A DNA stretch of 64,000 bases, taken from Plenodomus lindquistii. Its lineage: Eukaryota; Ascomycota; Dothideomycetes; Pleosporales; Leptosphaeriaceae. The number at the start of each line of letters is the position of its first letter. Position 1 is the first letter of the stretch. Below the pieces are notes generated by a model. The model was not told the origin of the DNA, did not search any database, and saw only the letters and a list, made by a program, of their open reading frames with translations. Of this stretch, positions 57,067 through 64,000 are shown in pieces. The position numbers and the translations under genes are program-made. The DNA lies in contig JANUWI010000002.1 in the NCBI GenBank assembly GCA_025504975.1, positions 744,001 to 808,000 of the forward strand, written 5' to 3'.

Positions 57067-57130
57067 GCTTGCTTGCTTGCTTGCTTGACTGACTGACTGA
57101 CTGACTGACTGACCGACTGACTGACCGACT
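57067..57130. repeat. (GCTT)5 adjoining (GACT)n
   Basis: Five GCTT units (57067-57086) followed without a gap by six GACT units (57087-57110) and then GACC/GACT variants to 57130. Two different tetranucleotide arrays back to back. Confidence 0.85.
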
Positions 57131-58478
57131 TGCTGCATCCGAACGGCTGTTCCTGAAAGGCTTGCCGGTCGTGGGCGCCGGGGCGGTTTCAGCATGCTGC
57201 TTCATCTGCGGCCGCCGTCCAGGTACAACCTTGGAAACCAAGCTTGCGCTCCTCCAACGTCACGCTCCGGCGGCCGTCGAGTCATGGCAGGCTAGCCGGC
57301 ATGGTGCGGTAGTCTACTCGTCGGCGGTGGAGAGGGCGCGCAGGGAGGGGGCCTGCCCACGCTGATCGTCTCATGGGCCAGAACCCGCGAACGGGCACAT
57401 GGGGCTTGCGGCGAACACGCTCAGCAGGGCTGCCCTCTTGCTCGAGGGATCCCCCCAGGGCCGAAGCACTGCTCCAGCAGGGGCGATCGCTGCGCTATCC
57501 TCGCCATCAACTGCCCGCCAGCCCAAGCCGGACAAGCCCTGCACGCCGCCAGTCGTTGTAGCGTGCCATGGTCGCAGCAGACGTGCACTTCCCCCCCAAA
57601 GTCCCTTCATCACAACCTACATACTCTAGTCCACGCTGTCTTCGTGCTCTGTCGCAACCCGTGCCTACTCTGCTCGTTCGCGCTTGACTTGCCTCATCCA
57701 TCAAGGTTGCTGCCACTGTCGCCAATTTGCCGCGAGCAGCCCATACCCGGCTGACAGAACCCAAATAGCGCTCCTCTGTGTCAGGACAGGTCTATGCCTG
57801 CTCGTCCATGCCGCCGTTGCACTTGCTCCCACCCTCTCCACTCCTGATTAACCTTCAGGGTGCCGCCTCCATTGCCATCCTGGCCCATTCGCAATTCGCC
57901 GACTCGCATCATTGACCCCAACTATACATACGTCTACCCGTTCCCGGGACCACTCTCTGATATCTTCTGCCGGCGACCTACTCCCACCTCCACGTCGTCT
58001 TACCCACTCGCACTACATGTATGCCTCGCTGCGGCCCCTCCATGACAGTGGCCTTTCTTCATAACATCATTCATCTGATTTCTTGTCCTAGTTGCCTCTG
58101 CCCATCCGCTCTCCAGAAACAATCCTCATCGCAGACCTCTGACTAAGCGAGATCGACACAGGCGATTCGAGAGGTGCCATCTGCCTCCGACGCGCCTGCC
58201 CCACCCACACCCACGCTCCCGCACTCCCAAGCCAACATTGCAATTGGCTTGACGTTCGTTCAGTCACCACGACACGCTTGCGAGTAGTTGTTACAGGTAC
58301 AGCTGCTTAGTTCATATATCCAAGTGTGACCAGCACTGATCGTCTTAGCAGGACCATTCACCACAAGCACATTTAGCACTGGTCATACAGGCTCCCACGT
58401 CCCAGTCTCAAGACTGTGAATACCTTGATTTGTATCGTCCCACACTGTTAGCAACTAAATCCGCTTGAAATCTTCCTC

Positions 58479-60290
58479 ATGTTGCAAGGAATCCGAGCGT
58501 CGACTCTGACCATGGCTCCTTTTGGGAACGACATATCTCTGGCTGGCATGCAGAAGATGGAAGGCTACGGCGACGCAGAGCCATGGACATGGTCACAGCA
58601 TCCCTCAACACAACAGCCCCCGTATTCCACCGTCTTCGATCCCTCTGCTTACGCCAATTTCGCGCCGCAGTTGCAACCACCATCACGTGGACTGTCACGA
58701 CAAGCTTCAGTTGCTGCTTCCCATGTTCTCTCAACCGCGACTCACACTCCACCACCCCCGAGACCACATGTAGCCGGTAACATGGTCAAGGCACAGCCAG
58801 CCTTCAAGCCGACTTGGCAAGGGTTCCTAGATACTACAAAGGATGCAATGACTGTCGTTGAGGCCGCTCTCCAGGGACGTTTGAGCCACATTAGCCGGCG
58901 TCCTCACGACAAAGAACGGGCCGAGATGCTGACGTCGGGCACTGTGCTCGTGTACGAAGAGAATGCCTCTGGTATCAAGCGATGGACCGATGCTGTGCAT
59001 TGGTCCCCTAGCCGGGTCATGAACAACTGCCTCATCTATCGCCAACTTGTTCGAGCTCTGAAGCCTGAAGAGAAAAAGTCTGCCCTAAACCCCTCGTGTG
59101 GTACCAAGAGAAAGCGCAAAGAGAGTGCCAGCCTAGCAACTACGAAGACTGGGGAGAGTATCAACAATTCAGAGGACGAATACGAGAACCCAAACTACGA
59201 CAGTGGTCTCACCAGCGAAGCCGATTCCATGAACAAGGTTTACGCAAACTTTGCGCAAAGCCTTACCCCCGACCAGCAACGCCGGTTTTGCGGCTCCTTG
59301 ATTGACAGCTATGAGTTCAAAGAGGGGGGCTTGATGAAGAAGACCATCTCCGTCAAGTATCAGGGCACGCATCACCACGTTATCTCGTACTACAGCCTTG
59401 AAGACGTTGTCAATGGGAAACTTAAGCGACCTTATCAGGACCCAAAGCTAGCAGATATCCAACCGAGGCCAGAACTCCTCAATGGATGGAAGGTGAGCCT
59501 CGAGGACGAGGAAAGCAAGGACATGCCTCTGGTTGCTGGTTATCCCCATCACATCCAGCCTAGCCACTTGCAGCATCATGTCATTGGAGCTGTGAGTCAA
59601 GCGGTTGGTGTACCTGGTCAAATGTCAACCCACGCGCCGCTGCACCTTCAAGTACCCGATTACTGGCATGGTCCACAATCGTCGCAATACACACCTGGGC
59701 ATCACAGCCCACAGCAGTATACCACCCCTCATTCGGCAACATCACAGTACTCGAATGCGCCGTACTCGGCCCATCACGCACCAGCGCACGCGTACTCTAG
59801 TCAGCGACCCTCTAGCCAGCACTACGGCCAGCCGCCGTCTCCTCAACACTACCCATCGTCACAATCAACGAGCCCCCAGTACTCAGCGCCAGCAGTACCC
59901 CCTCAATACACATCGCAGCCGCAGCCACACCGACACTACTCGGCTGACTACTCACAGCCGGCCGCAGCGCCTACATATGCGACGTCGTCGTCGCAGTACG
60001 CACCTTCTCTACCCGCTCAAGCCCCTCCGCCCCCTCAATATTCGGTTCCGCAGTCCGCTACATTCGATGTACACGTCCCTGTTTCCCAGAGCTCTCCAAC
60101 TGAACAGCAAGCTGGCCAATTACCTGCGCAACAACCCGAATCACAAAGGCGCGCATCGGCTCCTGTGGCTCTACAGCCTTACACCCAACCGCAGTATCCC
60201 TCTGCGCCTCATCCGCATTCGTACTATGTCACAGATCAAAAGTACGCGCCGGAAGCAAAATATACGCCGACATCTCATCACGGGTATTAG
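58479..60290 (+). CDS. WOPR-domain (Gti1/Pac2 family) transcription regulator, Wor1/Ryp1/Sge1-like
   Basis: DNA-binding regulator of the family that controls white-opaque switching, dimorphism, conidiation or effector expression in other fungi. Single exon, 603 residues. WOPRa (about 112-192): WQGFLDTTKDAMTVVEAALQ, GRLSHISRRPHDKERAEML, VYEENASGIKRWTDAVHWSP. WOPRb (about 268-335): LMKKTISVKYQGTHHHVISY, YSLEDVVNGKLKRPYQDP, PRPELLNGW. The linker carries a basic KRKRK likely nuclear signal (about 210-214). Thr170 in KRWTD corresponds to the position reported as a PKA site in this family. The C-terminal 250 residues are Gln/Pro/Ser/Tyr/His-rich, as in Wor1 and Sge1. A second in-frame ATG at 58512 (GACCATGG) has better context and may be the real start. 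The Pac2 branch is less likely because of the QGRLSHI and SGIKRWTD wording, but I could not align. Confidence 0.92.
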   Translation: MLQGIRASTLTMAPFGNDISLAGMQKMEGYGDAEPWTWSQHPSTQQPPYSTVFDPSAYANFAPQLQPPSRGLSRQASVAASHVLSTATHTPPPPRPHVAGNMVKAQPAFKPTWQGFLDTTKDAMTVVEAALQGRLSHISRRPHDKERAEMLTSGTVLVYEENASGIKRWTDAVHWSPSRVMNNCLIYRQLVRALKPEEKKSALNPSCGTKRKRKESASLATTKTGESINNSEDEYENPNYDSGLTSEADSMNKVYANFAQSLTPDQQRRFCGSLIDSYEFKEGGLMKKTISVKYQGTHHHVISYYSLEDVVNGKLKRPYQDPKLADIQPRPELLNGWKVSLEDEESKDMPLVAGYPHHIQPSHLQHHVIGAVSQAVGVPGQMSTHAPLHLQVPDYWHGPQSSQYTPGHHSPQQYTTPHSATSQYSNAPYSAHHAPAHAYSSQRPSSQHYGQPPSPQHYPSSQSTSPQYSAPAVPPQYTSQPQPHRHYSADYSQPAAAPTYATSSSQYAPSLPAQAPPPPQYSVPQSATFDVHVPVSQSSPTEQQAGQLPAQQPESQRRASAPVALQPYTQPQYPSAPHPHSYYVTDQKYAPEAKYTPTSHHGY

Positions 60291-61258
60291 CCCGTGGAGG
60301 TGTCTGCTACAAAAGCCCACCGTTGAAAAGCACCCATTTTTCTTTTGATGACTTGCAATACTTGATGAGAACATCGATTGCAGATGATCCACATGCGATA
60401 CCCAACAATTTGGTTCTCATTCCGGCGAGCGTTGTGTACCTTGTGTTCCCATCTCTACTGTCAGCATCAGCTTTTCCCAGTGTTTTGATATTCGCGCGCA
60501 TAATGAGTTTTAAAAAGTATAGATGCAACTATACTGCTTGCTTGTTTTTGTCACAGTCCTCTTCATTCAAGATGAGTTTACCATTTAAAAATTTCCATAT
60601 CAAAGCCACTCTTAGTTGTCGCATTGTTCCTCATGATACCTCGTCGACCTTTAGCTTCCCCGCATTTGCTTTCCCTTACAGCTCATTATCTGCATTGCAT
60701 TGTACCATTATACAAACATTTGTTCAGAGCGGATGTACATACATACTCCAGATACCCCCACAACGAGCAATGACTGCGTTTCGGCAGCATGATATCTATT
60801 CAATGTTCCAACAACCCGAATCACACAACCATGGCAGCACCACGTCATCACTCTTAGCAAAAAAATCTGCCAAGTGCATCAAGCAGCATCCACCATCAGC
60901 AGTAGCTCCCCAAAAAGGACGGCAAGCACACCATGAGTCTGACTATTCGAGCATAGCCCTCGGTTCCTCTCTCCTCTCCACCCTCGCCAACCTTGCAGCC
61001 CAGCCCAGCCCGGCCCACAGTCACCCGACGCCCCGACAATCCCGAATCGGTCCGTCCGCTTGGGCGCGCATCTGCCCCCTTACACCGCCCAATGATCCAA
61101 TCAGCATCCCCGGAGTAGCGCGCATCGTACCTTAATGGCCTTTTTCCTTGCCATCCTAGAGCCAAACAGCAAAAACGGCAGAAATCAGCCGACTAATGGC
61201 GTGAGCTGAGTCCTGAACCTCGACTTTCTGTTCTCACAAACACATACAGAATAGTTAC

Positions 61259-61261
<3 letters not shown>

Positions 61262-61320
<59 letters not shown>
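61262..61320. repeat. (TG)n microsatellite
   Basis: An uninterrupted run of about 29 TG units, the longest simple repeat in the window, able to adopt Z-DNA. Confidence 0.95.
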
Positions 61321-61322
<2 letters not shown>

Positions 61323-61993
61323 GTCGCAGGGGCAGGCTAGGTAGGCCGGGCTAGTTTAGGCTAGGCTCTTTTCTCCATGCCATGCCATGCTATGTACACC
61401 CAAAATTAAAAAAAAACCCCCCCGTCCACGCGCTGATGAGCTCAAGATTCAGGAGAGATTTCGGAGAAGGCAGGGGGCGGGGGAAACGGAAGGGTGAGAT
61501 TATATTAAATGATCCTTCCCCTTTCCTGCTTCGCTTCCTACTTATGTACTTCCCCGCATACAGTACTGTCAGACTGTCATGTCAGCCTCACTCTGGCTAG
61601 GAAGAAGACTTTCCTTGTCTTTGTCTTGTCTTTCATCACGGGCGGGCCGAGAAGGTTTGGGGTAGTGTATGTGCTGGACCTGGACCTGGACCTGGAAGTA
61701 TTGTACTATGTAGGGTGCAGGGGACTCGGGAGGATGAAGACGAGACGAGGCGAAGGCAAGGCAGGGCAAGACAAGGCAAGGCAAGGCTTGTCATAGATAC
61801 GCGAATGTGAGGGGTGATCTGGAGTAGCGCATCTAGTTCAGCCCAACGAACGGCACAGCACAGCCCAACCTGATGTGTGAGGCCGAGTGCAGTGCAGTGG
61901 CATTGACGTGAAGGGAAGTGAGGCGAAGCGGGAATTTCCCACACATGTATATATGTACACAGGCGGCAGATTGCAAATGTCACGTGTGTTATA

Positions 61994-62013
61994 AGAGAGA
62001 GAGAGAGAGAGAG
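61994..62013. repeat. (AG)n microsatellite
   Basis: Ten AG units. Confidence 0.9.
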
Positions 62014-62030
62014 CTGAATAACTCGACGAT

Positions 62031-62078
62031 ATGGCGATGGCGATGGCGATGGCGATGGCGATGGCGATGGCGATGGCG
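62031..62078. repeat. (ATGGCG)8 hexanucleotide repeat
   Basis: Eight perfect copies, non-coding as far as can be seen, 18 bp after the (AG)n run. Confidence 0.95.
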
Positions 62079-62670
62079 TGTATACAGGACGGGTAGTCTT
62101 ACTAAGAGTAAGAAGGAGCAAGTAGTGCACTGCACGCTTGATTATTAGGAACAATAACAACTAACTCCCATACTCACTCAAGTTCGGTCCCTACAAAAAC
62201 GTCTAACCTTTTTATTTTTCTCTCTCGCTCTCCCTCCATCTGTTTACCCGTGCTCCGCTCGACACAGACAGATACAAATCAGGATGTGCATGCGCTTCCA
62301 AGGTAGTTTTGAAAAAAATAAGAAAAAAAAAAAAGACTACGCGTAGAGCTACTTACCTCAGCCCCAGGCCCATGTACCTACCTCGGCTTGCTCGTTTGTT
62401 GCGGCTTACTTAGCTGTGCTAGGTACAATCCGTTTTGTCTGGGTCTAGTTTAGCAGCATACTAACTAGACTCGAATCGACTAGCTACCTCGGTATAAAGA
62501 TGTACATGCGGAAATTCGCAATCGCATTCGCAATCGCGTATGGGTGATTAGGTTTATGTACCTGATGCGCACGACGATGGTGGAGAGTGAGTGTTACGTT
62601 GGGCGGTGGGTTGGTATGCCTAGGCTGGGAGTAAGATGACCGAGTGAGTTAGTGGGCTTGGAGAACCGAG

Positions 62671-62703
62671 TGTGGAGGAGGAGGAGGAGGTGGTGGTGGT
62701 GGT
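62671..62703. repeat. (GGA)n then (GGT)n purine-rich repeat
   Basis: Adjacent GGA and GGT trinucleotide runs. Confidence 0.8.
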
Positions 62704-63510
62704 ATAATTGATGTGTTATTGAAAATGTTGCAAAATGCGGCTAAGATGGAGGGTGTTGATGACTTGTACGTGCGTGTTTTCTCGTATTCCTAGATTTTGC
62801 TTTTTCGGTGCGGAGTAGTATGTAGGGATGCAGGGTCCTTGATGCATGGGGCTTTGTTTTGCGCTGAGGGTGGTGGGTGGTGGGCGGGAGATGCCGGCGG
62901 TGGTAATGGTGGCGTGATTGGGGATCATTTTAGCGGCAAGTCGCGGATGTGAAGATGTAGGTGATTTGATCGTGAAACGGGGACGTTCATTGGGATCTAG
63001 ATGTGATAATCGAGATCGTCGTGGCGGGTGTTTCAAAGAGGACTTTCTTTCACGACGCTCATCACACTGCCTGCAGGTGATTGTGGTCCCTGGTCCTTCT
63101 GATCATAAGCTTATCTGTGTTAGGTACCTATTGATCGCCGGTGAGGTGAGATCTCCTGAGGGATAAAAATACGCATGTGCTCGCTCATCACGTTGCATTT
63201 TTGCATGTGTCATGACGGTAAGTAGTCAGAAATGGTGCACAAGCAGCAGTCCTCCTGATTTGTGAAAGTGAGCTGAGGAGCTATAGAATTGCATAATTCT
63301 TCTTAGGAAAATATGGTGAATGAAAGACTCGGCTTCATTTTTTCCATATCGGTTGATGTTCAAGTGGATACTCAAGCTGAGGTAATGAGTATAGTGTGCA
63401 TACTAGTCCTCGAGTGAGACATGTCTCCAGTTGACCAAGCCCAATGCCCTTCGAAGTAGAGGCAGACGTTTTGAACTCGGCTTTACACTCCGCTTCAGCA
63501 ATCGAGAAGC

Positions 63511-64000
63511 TTAGTCCTGTTGTATAGGATGCTTCCACTGCTGCCACGAGATCCAAGCCTGGAAAGCAGACACGCCCAGACTAAGGACCCCAAGTGTCAC
63601 TGCGATGAACACGCCGATCATTGTTGCCATCAACATGTATCGTTGCCCGCTGTACTTCTGCAGCCAGCTATCCCAATCTGGATGCGGAGTGGGATTTTGT
63701 ATCTCCTCGTGGATTGCGGCCATCTGGACTCCAAAGTAGGAGTAGTCCACGCCCGCATCGCCGTCTCGTTTGTATCTCGCATGCTCGTAGTATCTCATCT
63801 CGGCGTCGAGACCGCGTTTTAGTATGAGATTTGAGAGTACAACTTGTGACTCAGTGTCTGGTGAGAAGAGACCGCGATACAAAGTATCCAGCGCTTCTAG
63901 TGCAAGAGCTCGTGATAAGAGCACGGTGTTATTGCTGGCAAGAGAAGCTGACAATATCTCCTTTAGTACTGCCGCGCAGTGAAAGATGCGAATGAACTTC
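63511..64000 (-). CDS. Fungal hypothetical protein with C-terminal membrane helix (partial)
   Basis: A frame open from the window edge to the stop at 63511, at least 162 codons; the 5' part lies outside. The visible part starts with a helical region (FHCAAVLKEILSASLASNN, LLSRALALEALDTLYRGLF), then a charged stretch with YYEHARYKRDGDAGVDYSYF, then HPDWDSWLQKYSGQRYM and a hydrophobic helix (about 25 residues: LMATMIGVFIAVTLGVLSLG onward), ending with aromatic/basic AWISWQQWKHP. Such a C-terminal single helix with a short WxxW tail is seen in lineage-specific Dothideomycete proteins of unknown function. The membrane location is inferred from the helix. Confidence 0.65.
   Translation of the reverse strand, partial: KFIRIFHCAAVLKEILSASLASNNTVLLSRALALEALDTLYRGLFSPDTESQVVLSNLILKRGLDAEMRYYEHARYKRDGDAGVDYSYFGVQMAAIHEEIQNPTPHPDWDSWLQKYSGQRYMLMATMIGVFIAVTLGVLSLGVSAFQAWISWQQWKHPIQQD

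Larger units (their letters stand above)
46881..58478. other. 11.6-kb gene-poor, repeat-rich interval upstream of the WOPR gene
   Basis: The longest stretch in the window without a recognised gene. It contains at least six simple-sequence tracts (listed separately) and homopolymer runs. Some minus-strand stretches at 49.9-51.3 kb look weakly coding with splice-like signals, but I could not build a consistent gene. No tRNA, rDNA or transposon ends seen. The last 0.6-1 kb (about 57.6-58.47 kb) is pyrimidine-rich and likely the promoter and 5' leader of the WOPR gene, with several short upstream frames. Confidence 0.45.
60291..63510. other. 3.2-kb repeat-rich spacer downstream of the WOPR gene
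   Basis: Contains the WOPR 3' UTR, dense microsatellites and A- and T-runs. A 270-codon frame (60323-61135) lacks an ATG start and a family signature. No RNA gene recognised. Confidence 0.45.

Noticed and set aside
60323..61135. 270-codon + frame after the WOPR gene
   Set aside because: No ATG at its start, composition shifts along its length, low-complexity C-terminal half, no motif; probably WOPR 3' UTR read by chance.

Overview
The window is nuclear DNA of a filamentous ascomycete (Pezizomycotina), most likely a Dothideomycete. The evidence is short GT-AG introns of about 48-160 bp in most genes, an intron-less tRNA-Gly, single-copy fungal housekeeping genes in an unclustered mixture, a WOPR-family (Wor1/Ryp1/Sge1-type) regulator, and microsatellite-rich spacers. 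The class-level call is inference. I saw no bacterial operon, CRISPR array, virus, rDNA or intact transposon. Gene models below were built by hand by joining open frames at splice sites that keep the frame and restore known family motifs. 

Layout. 1-9.2 kb: 5' end of a Myb/SANT-like gene, a poorly resolved hypothetical gene, ARPC3 (Arp2/3 complex), RFC3 (clamp loader), an unknown disordered protein, a small unknown gene and a single-pass membrane protein. 10.1-19.7 kb: a cyclopropane-fatty-acid-synthase-like methyltransferase, a small complex I subunit, the BUR1 kinase, aspartate kinase (HOM3) and a large disordered protein. 20.1-33.5 kb: a dense block with a MINDY deubiquitinase, TRM6, tRNA-Gly(CCC), GET4, LYS9, SEC15 and RMP1. 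33.5-39.0 kb: 5.5 kb in which I recognise nothing. 39.0-46.9 kb: a Mei2-like RNA-binding protein, an unknown protein and RAI1. 46.9-58.5 kb: 11.6 kb with no recognisable gene and many simple repeats, leading into the WOPR transcription factor at 58.5-60.3 kb. 60.3-63.5 kb is another repeat-rich spacer, and the window ends inside a fungal-type protein with a C-terminal membrane segment. 

How the genes relate. These are independent eukaryotic genes, not operons. Several are divergent pairs with a short shared promoter (ARPC3/RFC3, complex I subunit/BUR1, MINDY/TRM6, LYS9/SEC15, unknown/RAI1) or convergent pairs with short 3' spacers (GET4/LYS9 and SEC15/RMP1). HOM3 and LYS9 are both amino-acid biosynthesis genes but in different pathways: aspartate-derived amino acids versus the fungal alpha-aminoadipate lysine route. 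The most notable architecture is the WOPR gene between two long, repeat-filled, gene-free spacers, which resembles the long control regions known for master developmental regulators of this family. I did not find a clearly new multi-gene system. The best leads are that locus, the possible prenylation box on the MINDY enzyme, and several places where coding sequence seems hidden in tiny exons or broken frames.
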